The notes under the pieces were generated by a model. It was not told where the DNA came from, searched no databases, and was given only the letters and a program-made list of their open reading frames with translations. Source: Yinghuangia sp045039925 (GTDB lineage Bacteria > Actinomycetota > Actinomycetes > Streptomycetales > Streptomycetaceae). Taken from it: 64,000 nt of DNA. Positions 1 to 8,605 of the stretch are shown here, one piece after another (position 1 is the stretch's first letter; each line of letters begins with the position of its first letter). The translations under genes and the position numbers were made by a program. The stretch is taken from positions 3,720,001 to 3,784,000 of the forward strand of contig CP108400.1 of assembly GCA_045039925.1 (NCBI GenBank). The letters run 5' to 3'.

Positions 1-1166
1 AACTGGTCCCCGGCCGCTCCCTCGCCAAGGTCGTCGCCGACGAGGCACCGCTGCCACTGCAACGTGTGCTCGACCTGGCGCGCCAGTTGTGCGACGCGCT
101 GGAGGTCGCCCACGACGCGGAGGTGCTGCACCGCGACATCAAGCCCGCGAACATCATGGCCAGCGACAAGGGCGTGCTGAAGGTCCTCGACTTCGGCATA
201 GCCCGCTCCATGAAGGCGCTGGCCGCCGGCGCCACGCTCACGCGGCCGGGCGCGGTGCTCGGCACCGCGGCGTACATGTCGCCGGAGCAGGCCAACGGGC
301 ACCCGGCCGACCCGCGCTCCGACCTCTACTCGACCGGCTGCCTGCTGTACGAACTCCTCACCGGACTACCGCCGTTCGGCTTCGGCGACGTGCCGAGCCT
401 GCTCTTCCGGCACGTGCACGTCGCCGCCGAGTCCCCCGCCCGGGTGCGCGACGACCTCCCGGACGAGGTCTGCGACATGGTGCTCGCGCTGCTCGCCAAG
501 AACCCCGACGACCGGCCGCAGGACGCCACCGAGGTACGCCGCCTGATCGACGCCGTGCCGCCGCAACCGCCGGTCCCCGTACCGTCCGTGCCCGTGCAGG
601 CGGAGGAACTCGCGCGCCGCATGGCCGAGGTCCCCGGCCTCGCGCCGCGCGAGGCCGTCACCCTGCTGCGCGAGCTGCTGCCCGAGCACAACCGGGTGTT
701 CGGCCACGACCACCCGCGCACGCTCGGCGTCCGCGACGACCTCGCGTACCACCTGGGGCGCTCCGGCGAGCACAACACCGCGGTGAAGGTGCTGCGGCAA
801 CTGGTTGCGGACTACACGCGGGTACGCGGGCGCGAGCACCCCGACACCCTCGGCGTACGCCGGAACCTCGCGCACTGGACCGCCAAGGCCGGCGACCCCG
901 CCGCCGCTGCGGTGCTGCTGCGCGACCTCGTGCCCGCCTACGTGCGCGTCCACGGGCCCACCGACGTCGACACGTTCAAGGTGCGGCGCGAACTGGCCCT
1001 GCGCACCGGGCGGTCGGGCGACGCCGACCAGGCGGTCCAACTGCTCCAGGAACTGATCCTGGACATGACCGAGGCCCTCGACGGCGAACACCGCTACGTC
1101 ATCGAGGCGCTCGAGGAACTGGCCTTCTGGGAGCGCCGCATGACGCACACGCAGCGGACCGGCTGA
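1..1166 (+). CDS. Serine/threonine protein kinase with C-terminal TPR repeats (5' end outside window)
   Basis: This is the C-terminal part of a Hanks-type kinase; the reading frame is open from base 3 and the start lies upstream of the window. Visible motifs are the catalytic loop HRDIKPAN, the metal-binding DFG (in DFGIARS) and SPE at the end of the activation segment. From about 200 residues after the catalytic loop come three or four helical TPR-type repeats carrying HPRTL and HPDTL signatures, the kind seen in actinobacterial signalling proteins. No membrane segment follows, so this portion is probably cytoplasmic. The ATP-binding lobe is not in view. It is convergent with the acyl-CoA synthetase gene. 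Substrates cannot be predicted. Confidence 0.9.
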   Translation, partial: LVPGRSLAKVVADEAPLPLQRVLDLARQLCDALEVAHDAEVLHRDIKPANIMASDKGVLKVLDFGIARSMKALAAGATLTRPGAVLGTAAYMSPEQANGHPADPRSDLYSTGCLLYELLTGLPPFGFGDVPSLLFRHVHVAAESPARVRDDLPDEVCDMVLALLAKNPDDRPQDATEVRRLIDAVPPQPPVPVPSVPVQAEELARRMAEVPGLAPREAVTLLRELLPEHNRVFGHDHPRTLGVRDDLAYHLGRSGEHNTAVKVLRQLVADYTRVRGREHPDTLGVRRNLAHWTAKAGDPAAAAVLLRDLVPAYVRVHGPTDVDTFKVRRELALRTGRSGDADQAVQLLQELILDMTEALDGEHRYVIEALEELAFWERRMTHTQRTG

Positions 1167-1202
1167 ACCGGCCCGCCGCGCCGCCCCGCGGCGGCCTCCT
1201 GA

Positions 1203-1221
1203 GGCGCGGTTGCGCCGCGCC
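1203..1221. terminator. Hairpin between convergent genes
   Basis: Arms GGCGCGG and CCGCGCC enclose a TTGCG loop, between the kinase stop and the acyl-CoA synthetase stop. There is no T tract, as is common for terminators in high-GC actinomycetes. Bidirectional use is inferred from position. Confidence 0.4.
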
Positions 1222-1242
1222 GTCCTGAGGCCCCGCGGCGGA

Positions 1243-2973
1243 TCACAGCGTGAGCATCTCCCGCAACTCGCGCTTCAGCACCTTCCCCACCGCGTTGCGC
1301 GGCAGCGGCCGGTCGCTGAACCGCACGATCGTCGGGACCTTGAACGCGGCGAGCCGCAGCGCGACGTGCCCGCGCAACTCCGCCGCCGACACCACCGCAC
1401 CCGGCTGCGTCTCGACGACCGCCGCGACCTCCTCGCCCAGTTCGCGGTGCGGTACGCCCACCACCGCGACGTCCGCGACCGCCGGGTGCTCGAACAGCAC
1501 CGCCTCGACCTCCGCCGAGTAGACGTTCTCGCCGCCCCGGATGATGACGTCCTTGAGCCGGTCGACGACGTACACCAGGCCGTCGGCGTCGACGTACCCG
1601 ACGTCGCCGGTGCGGAACCAGCCACCCGGGAAGCAACTCGCCGTGTCCTCGGGACGGTTCCAGTAGCCGCGGGCGATGTGCGGGCCCCGGAAGCGGAGTT
1701 CCCCCGTCTCTCCCGTCGCCACCTCGCGCCCGGTCGCCGGGTCGACGACGGCGACGTCGACCACCGGGACGGGGCGGCCCACGCTGTCGGGGTGCTCGTA
1801 GTACTCCTCACCGGAGTTCGCCACCACGGCGCTGGTGGTCTCGGTCGTGCCGTAGCCGTTGAGCGGCGAGACGGCACGGCCCGACATGCGGCCCACGCCG
1901 TCCACCAGGTCCGGCGGCACCGGCGCACCGCCTGCCCCCAGGCTGAGCAGCGACGACAGGTCGTACTTGCCGCGAACCGGTGACTCCAGCAGGCGGCGCA
2001 GCAGGGTGGGGACCATCGTCGCGCTGGTGATGCGCTCCGATTCGATGAGCTGGAGGGCGCGTTCGGTGTCCCAGCGGCGCATGAGCGAGAGCTTCGCGCC
2101 CTGCCCGGCGGCGGCGTACAGGCTCACGAGTCCGGCGATGTGGAAGAACGGGTAGACCTGGAGCGCGCTCGGCCGGGGCATGTCGGGCGCCGCGGCGTAG
2201 AAGGCGGGCATGCCCTTGGCCAGCATCTCGGTCGGCACGCCCGCGCGCGCCAACTGCACGGCTTGGAGCAGTTGGATCGTGTGCAGGTTGGTGGTGTGGT
2301 TGCGCTGCGTTCCGACGGCGCCCTTGGAACGGCCCGTCGTGCCCGACGTGTAGAGGATCGTCGCGTCGTCGTCCGGCGAGATCTCCACCTCCGGCAGCGG
2401 GCAGGACCCGGACCAACTGCCCAGTGCCGCCGAGAGGTCGGTCATGCCGGGACGGATCGATCCCTCCGGGTGTGCGACGAGGACGGCCCGCACGCTCGCG
2501 GGTGTCGCTTCTTCCCCGGCCGCCGCGAGCAGGTCGGCGCGCTCGCCGTCGGCGATCAGTACACACGTGCCGGAGTCGGCCAGCGCGTACCCGAGTTCGT
2601 CGGCGGTCCACCACGCGTTCAGGGGCACGCTGATGGCACCGAGGACCTGCGTGGCCCAGAACGCGAGGACCCACTCGGGGTGGTTGCGCATCGCGATGGC
2701 GACCCGGTCGCCCTTGCGCACCCCGAGTTCCTCGGCGAGGTGGCGCGCCAAATGGCCGACCAGCCGGAGCTGTTCGTCGTAGCTGATGCGGCCCGCCTCG
2801 TGGACGAGCGCATCGGAGGTCCCGTAGGCGGCCGTCGCCTCCAGGACCGCGCGGAGCGTCGCGGGCGCGGCGGCGAACTCCCGCCACCGAACGTCGTCGC
2901 GCTCGGTGTGGGCGATGGCGAACACCGAGTCCGGGGCGGTCAATTCCGCCAATGCCTGTGTGCGGTCGAGCAT
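1243..2973 (-). CDS. AMP-forming acyl-CoA synthetase (class I adenylate-forming enzyme)
   Basis: It would activate a carboxylic acid, probably a fatty or aromatic acid, to its CoA thioester via an acyl-adenylate. The phosphate-binding loop reads YTSGTTGRSKG, followed by YGTTETTS, the adenosine-binding TGD in RTGDVGYVDADG, the hinge LKDVIIRGGENVYSAE and the C-terminal PRNAVGKVLKREL with the catalytic lysine. The ATG at 2973 is preferred because AGGAGG lies 9 bases before it; a start seven codons further out would place that motif inside the gene. Length (576 residues) is normal. It is divergent from an enoyl-CoA hydratase gene, which suggests a shared acyl-CoA degradation role. The substrate is not deducible. 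Confidence 0.93.
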   Translation of the reverse strand: MLDRTQALAELTAPDSVFAIAHTERDDVRWREFAAAPATLRAVLEATAAYGTSDALVHEAGRISYDEQLRLVGHLARHLAEELGVRKGDRVAIAMRNHPEWVLAFWATQVLGAISVPLNAWWTADELGYALADSGTCVLIADGERADLLAAAGEEATPASVRAVLVAHPEGSIRPGMTDLSAALGSWSGSCPLPEVEISPDDDATILYTSGTTGRSKGAVGTQRNHTTNLHTIQLLQAVQLARAGVPTEMLAKGMPAFYAAAPDMPRPSALQVYPFFHIAGLVSLYAAAGQGAKLSLMRRWDTERALQLIESERITSATMVPTLLRRLLESPVRGKYDLSSLLSLGAGGAPVPPDLVDGVGRMSGRAVSPLNGYGTTETTSAVVANSGEEYYEHPDSVGRPVPVVDVAVVDPATGREVATGETGELRFRGPHIARGYWNRPEDTASCFPGGWFRTGDVGYVDADGLVYVVDRLKDVIIRGGENVYSAEVEAVLFEHPAVADVAVVGVPHRELGEEVAAVVETQPGAVVSAAELRGHVALRLAAFKVPTIVRFSDRPLPRNAVGKVLKRELREMLTL

Positions 2974-3182
2974 TCGCCTGCACCTCCTGGCCATACGCCA
3001 TGCCTGTTCACGCGTTGCGGGGACCCGGGGCGGAGCGGCACCACAGTAGTCCGGCAGGCCGCGTACCAGAACAGTTTCCCGGCAACCGCCCGTTTCGCCC
3101 GAAGGTCTGGTGTGTCGCGACGGGACACGGCAGGGTGTTGAACGAGCGTTCGTCAGGTCGCCCGCGTCGGAGGAGCCGCCCC

Positions 3183-4049
3183 ATGGAGTACGAGCAGATC
3201 GCCACGGAAGCCAAGGACGGCATTCTCACCGTTCGGCTGGACCGTCCGGACCGGATGAACGCCTACACGTTCCGGATGCGCGCGGAGATCTCCGACGCCC
3301 TGGACCGGGCGGACGCCGACGACGACATCCGCGTGGTGGTCTTCACCGGCAGCGGCCGGGCGTACTGCGCGGGTGCCGACCTCGAACAGGGCGGGCAGAC
3401 GTTCGACGCCGCCGCGCACGCCGCCGTGACGGGCGAACCCGAGCCCGCCCCCGAGGACTTCCGCGACGACGGCGGCAAGCTCGTGATGCGGCTGTTCCGT
3501 TCCACCAAGCCGCTCATCGCCGCCGTCAACGGCCCGGCGGTGGGCGTCGGCGCGACCATGACGCTCCCGATGGACGTCCGGATCGCGTCCTCCGACGCGC
3601 GCTTCGGCTTTGTGTTCGCCCGCCGGGGCATCACCCCGGACGGCTGCTCGACGTGGTTCCTCCCCAAGGTCGTGGGCATCGACCGCGCGCTCGAATGGTG
3701 TTTCACGGGACGGGTGTTCGACGCCGCCGAGGCCCACGAGGCCCGGCTCGTACGCGAGGTCGTCGCCCCGGAGGACCTGCTCGACCGGGCGTACGAGATC
3801 GCCCGCGGCATCGCCGAGCGCACCCCCGCGGTGGCCGTCGCGGTCACCCGCGCGCTGCTGTGGGGCGTGCAGTCCGAGCCCGACCCGTGGGCCGCGCACC
3901 GCCTCGAATCGCGCGCACTGCACTGGGCCGGCCAGTCCGAGGACGCCCGCGAAGGCGTCCTGGCCTTCCTGGAGAAGCGTCCCCCGAACTTCACCCTCAC
4001 CGTGAGCCGCGACCTCCCCGCCCACCTCCGCAGCTGGCCCACGGAGTAA
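3183..4049 (+). CDS. Enoyl-CoA hydratase/isomerase (crotonase family)
   Basis: A 288-residue crotonase-fold protein. The oxyanion-hole region is GRAYCAGADLEQG near residue 60 and the second hole segment is AAVNGPAVGVGATMTLPMDVRIAS. The acidic/loop region ARRGITPDGCSTWFLPKVVG is typical of actinobacterial hydratases. GGAGGAG sits 7 bases before the chosen ATG, which decides the start over longer in-frame extensions. It would add water across a 2-enoyl-CoA double bond or isomerise it. It is divergent from the acyl-CoA synthetase and followed by a MarR gene, so a small acyl-CoA catabolic unit with its own regulator is a reasonable inference. Confidence 0.9.
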   Translation: MEYEQIATEAKDGILTVRLDRPDRMNAYTFRMRAEISDALDRADADDDIRVVVFTGSGRAYCAGADLEQGGQTFDAAAHAAVTGEPEPAPEDFRDDGGKLVMRLFRSTKPLIAAVNGPAVGVGATMTLPMDVRIASSDARFGFVFARRGITPDGCSTWFLPKVVGIDRALEWCFTGRVFDAAEAHEARLVREVVAPEDLLDRAYEIARGIAERTPAVAVAVTRALLWGVQSEPDPWAAHRLESRALHWAGQSEDAREGVLAFLEKRPPNFTLTVSRDLPAHLRSWPTE

Positions 4050-4228
4050 CCGGCGGGAAAGGGCCGCACCGGCAGACCTGGCACCGCAGCCCGCATCCGC
4101 TCGCTTGCCCGTCGGCTTCACCCGTCCGCGAAGGCGCCGGCCCCGTCCTGACGCACGCATCTCGTCCGCGCCCTATCGTCCGCGCCTCACCGGCCGCGAC
4201 GGGGCCGGAATCGGCCCCGGACGGGGCT

Positions 4229-4291
4229 GTGCCTTATGTTCATTCACACGTTCGACCTTCGCAGTTGTGTTCAGCAACCGTTGTAAGGCAC
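4229..4291. promoter_or_regulatory. Inverted repeat upstream of the MarR gene (possible operator region)
   Basis: GTGCCTTA at 4229-4236 and TAAGGCAC at 4284-4291 are perfect inverted 8-mers flanking the most AT-rich part of the 281-base gap before the MarR gene. MarR proteins usually bind palindromes in their own promoters, but the 47-base spacing is larger than one operator. Two half-regions or chance are both possible. Confidence 0.25.
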
Positions 4292-4330
4292 GCTGTGTGC
4301 GGCAGCGTTGTCGGTGGTGAGGGTGTCGGC

Positions 4331-4810
4331 GTGGGCGAGCAAGTGCAGGCGGCCGTGAGAGACAGTGCGGGGCGTCGCGTGGTGCGTGAGGTCGGTGCCG
4401 CCACGCGGCTGCTGCGCGGGCTGATGGCTCCCCCGCTGCACGCGGCGGGCATCACCCAGGCGGAGTTCCACCTGCTGGTGATCCTCGAGGAGCGCGGGAC
4501 GTCGACCGGCAAGGAGCTGTCCTGCAAGCTCAGCCTCGACAAGACGACGGTCAGCCGGCAGTTGACCGCGCTCGAGGAGGCCGGTGCCATCGCCCGGACG
4601 ACGGACCCGGCCAACCGCCGCTCGCACCTGATCACCCTCACCGACGAGGGCCGCGACCGCCTCGCCGACGCACGCCGACGTACCATCGCCGTCCTGGAGG
4701 ACCGTTTCTCCACCTGGCCGCCCGAGGAATTGGACGTCCTCGCCGACCACCTCGCGCGCTTCAACGACCAGCTGCGCGGCGTCGGCGTCACGGAGGCGCC
4801 GGGTCCCTGA
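4331..4810 (+). CDS. MarR-family transcriptional regulator
   Basis: A 159-residue winged-helix protein. The recognition-helix region reads KELSCKLSLDKTTVSRQLTAL, followed by the wing TTDPANRRSHLITLTDEGR, which contains the DxRxxxxxLT signature of the family. The GTG at 4331 is chosen because a GGTGAGGG sequence lies just upstream; the frame is open further but loses codon sense. MarR proteins are dimers that release DNA when they bind phenolic or acyl ligands. Its neighbours suggest control of the acyl-CoA genes, but no target site is proven. It ends convergently with the (p)ppGpp enzyme gene. Confidence 0.9.
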   Translation: MGEQVQAAVRDSAGRRVVREVGAATRLLRGLMAPPLHAAGITQAEFHLLVILEERGTSTGKELSCKLSLDKTTVSRQLTALEEAGAIARTTDPANRRSHLITLTDEGRDRLADARRRTIAVLEDRFSTWPPEELDVLADHLARFNDQLRGVGVTEAPGP

Positions 4811-4833
4811 AGGCCCCTGCCTGCACCGCTGCC

Positions 4834-4902
4834 CAGACTTCTCGGTCCAGACTTCTGACTTCTCTGTCCAGACTTCTCTGTCGAGACTTCTCTGCCTAGA
4901 CC
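4834..4902. repeat. 14-bp tandem repeats between convergent genes
   Basis: Copies of CAGACTTCTCTGTC or close variants begin at 4834, 4848, 4869 and 4883. The second carries an extra 7-base half unit (CTGACTT), and a truncated fifth follows. The array fills the gap between the MarR and RSH stops, and the last units include the RSH stop codon. Slippage expansion is the simplest origin. Confidence 0.75.
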
Positions 4903-7190
4903 TCGCCCGGGGACTCCGCGACCCTCGGGTGGATCCTCGGCCGCGCGCGGTAGACGTCGTACACACCCTGCACGCGCCGCAGCGCCTTCAGCAGGCGCGG
5001 GAGGCTGGCCAGGTCCGCCAGGCGGATCGTGTACGTCTGCCGCACCCGCATCTGCTGCGGCGGCGCGATCGACGCCGACGTGATGTCCGCCCCCGCCGCG
5101 TCGATCGCGGCGGTGACGTCGGCGAGGAGCCTCGGCCGGTCGAGCGCTTCGAGCTGGACCGTGACGCGATAGCCCCGCTCGGCCTGGTGCGGCAGCCACG
5201 CCGCCGTCACGATGTCGCGCCCCGCCCGGATCATCTGCTGCACATTTGCGCAGTCGCGCTGGTGGACGGCCACCGTGCCGCCCCGGATCACGAAGCCCGC
5301 GAGGTCGTCGGGCGGTACCGGGGTGCAGCAGCGCGCGAGCCGGACCGGCGCGCCCGGCGAGCCGGGGACCGAGACCAGGGTCTCGCCCGCGTCCTGCTCG
5401 ACGAGGGCCGCCGGAGCCGCCTCGCTCGACGCGGCCAGGTTGCCGAAGGACTGGTCGGTAGGCGCCTCGTGGCGTCCCGGCATCCCCGGGAGCATCCCCG
5501 CGGGCGTCCCCGGCGGCATCGCCGCGGGAGCCGCGTCCGGCGCCGGGTCGGGGTGCTCGGCGAGCCAGCCCTGGATGGCCACCCGCGCGAGCGGGCTCCG
5601 TACGAAACCGAGCCACTCACGAGAAGGGCCCGCGCCGGAAGGCGGGGCCGTGATGATCGATACCGTCTCGCCGTCCGCGAGCACCGAGGAGAGTGCTACC
5701 AGGCGGCCGTTGACCTGTGCGCCGATACAGCGGTGCCCGGTCTGCTCGCCGATCGCATACGCGGCGTCGACACACGTCGACCCGGCGGGCAGCGTGAGCG
5801 GTCGGCCTCCGGGCGTGAACACAAGCAGTTCGCGGTCGGCCGACAGGTCGGCGGTGAGCTGCGACCAGAAGGCCGTGGCATCGGGGATGCCGCCCTGCCA
5901 GGTCAACAACCGGTGCAGCCACTCCAGTTGGCCCCGGCCGTCGGAACCGTCGGTGTCCCCCGTATGGGCGACCACGCCGAACTCGGCGAGGCGGTGCATG
6001 CGGCGCGTACGGATCAGGACCTCGACGACCTCGCCGCCGGGCAGCGAGATGGCGGTGTGCAGCGACTGGTACAGGTTGAACTTGGGGGTCGCGATGAAGT
6101 CCTTGAACTCCCCCGCGAGCGGTGTCCAGCAGGTGTGCAGCACGCCGAGCGCGCCGTAGCAGTCGGTGTCCGGGTCGACGACGACCATGAGGCGCGACAG
6201 GTCGAACGGTCCGAGCGGCGTCTCGCCCCGGCGCACCTGCACGCGGCGGGCCGAGACGTGGTGCCGGGAGCGCGGGGTGACCTGGGCGTCGATGCCGGCG
6301 TCGCGCAGCGCGCGGCGTACCGATCCGGCGAGGGCCGCGGCGGCCTCGTCGCGCTCGGCGGCCTGCTCGGCCAGCACCCGCACGATGCCGGCGTGCTCCT
6401 CGGGTTTCAGCGTCGCGAAGACGATGTCTTCCAGCTCGGTCTTGACGACGTGGATGCCCAGGCGCTCGGCGAGCGGGATGAAGACGTCGCGGGTGACCTC
6501 GGCGATGCGGATCTGGCTGGCCCGGCGCATGTGCCGGATGGTCCGCATGTTGTGCAGCCGGTCGGCGAGTTTGATGACCGTCACGCGCAGGTCGCGGCCG
6601 GTGGCCACGAGGATCTTGCGCATGGTCTCGGCCTCGGCCTCCTGCCGGTTGTTGAAGTCGACCTTCTCCAGCTTCGTGACGCCGTCGACGAGATGCGCGA
6701 CGTCGTCGCCGAAGGACTCGCGGACGGTGTCGAGCGTCAGGTCGGTGTCTTCGACGGTGTCGTGCAGGAGGGCGGCGACCAGCGTCGTGGTGTCGGCACC
6801 GAGCTCGGCGAGGATGGTCGCGACGGCGAGCGGGTGCGTGATGTACGCCTCGCCGCTCTTGCGCATCTGGCCGCGGTGCGACAACTCCGCGACCACGAAG
6901 GCGCGTTGCAGCAGTGCGAGGTCGGCCTTGGGGTGGTGCGAGCGGTGCACCTGGACGAGCGGGATCAGCGTCTCGAGGGCTTCGGGGCTGCGCCTGCGGT
7001 TGCCGCCGATGAGGAACGTCGCGGCGGCAAGGCTCAGCCGCTGCACGGGGCGGCGGGCGGCGCGGCTCGCCCGGTCGGGACTCGTGGCCGAGGCGTCCCC
7101 GCGCTTGTCGGGCCGCGCATCGACCGGACGGGGCGTCACATCTCGCGCGCCCGCGCCTACGGGCGGGTCGATCCCCCCGATCGTCATGGC
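4896..7190 (-). CDS. RSH-family (p)ppGpp hydrolase/synthetase, RshA-like
   Basis: A 764-residue long RelA/SpoT homologue. The HD hydrolase domain is intact: HDTVEDT at 142-148 and KLADRLHNMRT at 207-217. The synthetase domain (about 295-410) keeps FKDFIATPKFNLYQSLHT and the catalytic glutamate in VEVLIRT. However, the usual RxKHxYSI stretch is RSRHHVSARR and the YDLxGIRV strand is FDLSRLMVV, so synthetase activity may be weakened. TGS (about 455-515), a conserved-cysteine segment RLARCCTPVP and a C-terminal ACT domain follow, separated by a Pro/Met-rich linker. The ATG at 7190 has GGAGG 6 bases upstream and is preferred to an ATG 15 codons further out. The domain order fits the second RSH protein of streptomycetes rather than the main RelA. 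Confidence 0.9.
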   Translation of the reverse strand, partial: AMTIGGIDPPVGAGARDVTPRPVDARPDKRGDASATSPDRASRAARRPVQRLSLAAATFLIGGNRRRSPEALETLIPLVQVHRSHHPKADLALLQRAFVVAELSHRGQMRKSGEAYITHPLAVATILAELGADTTTLVAALLHDTVEDTDLTLDTVRESFGDDVAHLVDGVTKLEKVDFNNRQEAEAETMRKILVATGRDLRVTVIKLADRLHNMRTIRHMRRASQIRIAEVTRDVFIPLAERLGIHVVKTELEDIVFATLKPEEHAGIVRVLAEQAAERDEAAAALAGSVRRALRDAGIDAQVTPRSRHHVSARRVQVRRGETPLGPFDLSRLMVVVDPDTDCYGALGVLHTCWTPLAGEFKDFIATPKFNLYQSLHTAISLPGGEVVEVLIRTRRMHRLAEFGVVAHTGDTDGSDGRGQLEWLHRLLTWQGGIPDATAFWSQLTADLSADRELLVFTPGGRPLTLPAGSTCVDAAYAIGEQTGHRCIGAQVNGRLVALSSVLADGETVSIITAPPSGAGPSREWLGFVRSPLARVAIQGWLAEHPDPAPDAAPAAMPPGTPAGMLPGMPGRHEAPTDQSFGNLAASSEAAPAALVEQDAGETLVSVPGSPGAPVRLARCCTPVPPDDLAGFVIRGGTVAVHQRDCANVQQMIRAGRDIVTAAWLPHQAERGYRVTVQLEALDRPRLLADVTAAIDAAGADITSASIAPPQQMRVRQTYTIRLADLASLPRLLKALRRVQGVYDVYRARPRIHPRVAESPGEV

Positions 7191-7327
7191 GCACCTCCGG
7201 CAGTGGAACACCGGAGCATCGCCCCGGTGGTTCATGCTACCGGCAAGTCAGGGGGGCGTGTCCGGCGGATGTCGCCGATCACACACCATCACCCGTGCGG
7301 GTGAACTTCCCAGAGCCGCAAGAGCGG

Positions 7328-7380
7328 AGGCGGCCCGCGCGCGTCGGACCGAAGCCCGATCGGACGCGCGAGGGCCGCCT
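7328..7380 (-). terminator. Strong hairpin downstream of the 7451-9822 operon
   Basis: Eighteen-base arms at 7328-7345 and 7363-7380 pair with one mismatch around a 17-base loop. It lies about 70 bases after the stop of the minus-strand pair and before the RSH gene start, so it probably ends the pair's transcript. Confidence 0.65.
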
Positions 7381-7450
7381 GATCAGCACGGATTCCCCGC
7401 CGGACCACAGGCGGACTGCCTGACGGAGTCCGCGGCAGGCGGGTGCCGGG

Positions 7451-8605
7451 CTACATGAACGACGTATCCGCGGTCAGGCCGAGCGACGCGTCCGCACCCG
7501 TGATGATCGGCTGGCAGTTGCCCCACCCGACGCCGCCGCCGACCGGATCGGTGACGCGGATCACCGTGTCGCGGATCTGGTGCAGCCGCCGCGCCTGCTC
7601 CGGCGTCGAGCAGTCCGCGACCCGGTCGCCCTCGACGTGCAGCTCGCCGCGCCACTCGCCGTGGTGGTGCCCGTCGAGGCCGAAGTACAGCCCGCCGCCG
7701 AGGTGGAAGCCGGTGTCGGAGAGCACCTCGATCTGGAGCGGGCGGGCCGAGCCATCGGCCATGGTGGCGTGCACCTTGCCGCCCTGGAGCCGCCGGTTGA
7801 CCAGGTCGTACGACAGCTCGGGCACCAGGTCGGCCCACTCCTCCACGCGCCCGTCCGGGTGCTCGACCCCGCCGGTGACGCGCTTCTGGGAGAACCCGGG
7901 TGCGGTGGTGATCTGGTAGTGCAGGAACAGCGCGTACCTGCTGCCGTCCGGGCGCTCCATCAGCACCGGGGACCAGATCATGCGGAACGACGCGGCGGCG
8001 GGCATGCCGGCCGGCTCCAGGTCGGAGGCGGGCGTACCGACGTCGTAGCGGGTGCCCCACGAGTGGTCGCGCGTGGAGACCCAGGTGTCCGGCGTGATCT
8101 CGGTGCGCTCGCCGTCGACCTCGACCCATCCGTGCGCCACACCGGTCTGGTGGTAGCGCACCAGGTCGGCGGTGACGCGGTAGGCGCGCCGGTTGTGGGT
8201 GCGCTCCTCGCACACCGGCGGCACCACGGCCTCGAAGGTCCAGTCGAACGCGATCGGCTGCGCGTCGTTCGGCTCCAGCACGAAGCGGACGACCTTGAGC
8301 GGTTCGAGGACCTCGTACTTGACCGGGCCGATCTCGGTACGGGTCGGCTCGGGCGACAGGCGGCGGGAGGCGCGTACGGTCACCTGCTCGACGCCGCGCG
8401 ACACGCCCGCGTAGCCGTCCATGACGTTGCGGTTCGTGTACTTGCCCAGGCCGAACCCGAGTTGGAGGCTGCCGTCGCGCGCCGCCGCCATCGCGCAGAC
8501 CTTCTCGGTCCACGAGGGGTCGGTGGTGCCGACCGAGCCGAAGGTCTCGGTGATCTGGTGGGTGAAGCCCTCGTCCGCGGCGATCAACTGGCCTATCGGG
8601 TTCAC
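7451..8605 (-). CDS. Conserved protein of unknown function, coupled to an APH-fold kinase
   Basis: I do not recognise this 384-residue protein with certainty. It has no signal peptide or membrane segment and is rich in beta-strand patterns (VKYEVLEPLKVVRFVLEPND, AFDWTFEAVVPP) with a striking STRDHSWGTRYDVG motif near residue 195. This motif is reminiscent of lipocalin-like AttH/hydroxyneurosporene-synthase-type proteins that often sit beside aminoglycoside-phosphotransferase-like genes. The GTG start at 8605 overlaps the upstream stop by four bases (GTGA) and has GGAGG 7 bases before it, so the two are translationally coupled. A role in lipid or terpenoid-like substrate handling is only an inference from that resemblance. 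Confidence 0.7.
   Translation of the reverse strand: MNPIGQLIAADEGFTHQITETFGSVGTTDPSWTEKVCAMAAARDGSLQLGFGLGKYTNRNVMDGYAGVSRGVEQVTVRASRRLSPEPTRTEIGPVKYEVLEPLKVVRFVLEPNDAQPIAFDWTFEAVVPPVCEERTHNRRAYRVTADLVRYHQTGVAHGWVEVDGERTEITPDTWVSTRDHSWGTRYDVGTPASDLEPAGMPAAASFRMIWSPVLMERPDGSRYALFLHYQITTAPGFSQKRVTGGVEHPDGRVEEWADLVPELSYDLVNRRLQGGKVHATMADGSARPLQIEVLSDTGFHLGGGLYFGLDGHHHGEWRGELHVEGDRVADCSTPEQARRLHQIRDTVIRVTDPVGGGVGWGNCQPIITGADASLGLTADTSFM

Noticed and set aside
4929..7304. 791-codon open frame on the plus strand opposite the RSH gene
   Set aside because: It mirrors the high-GC codon pattern of the real gene; the minus-strand frame has all RSH motifs.
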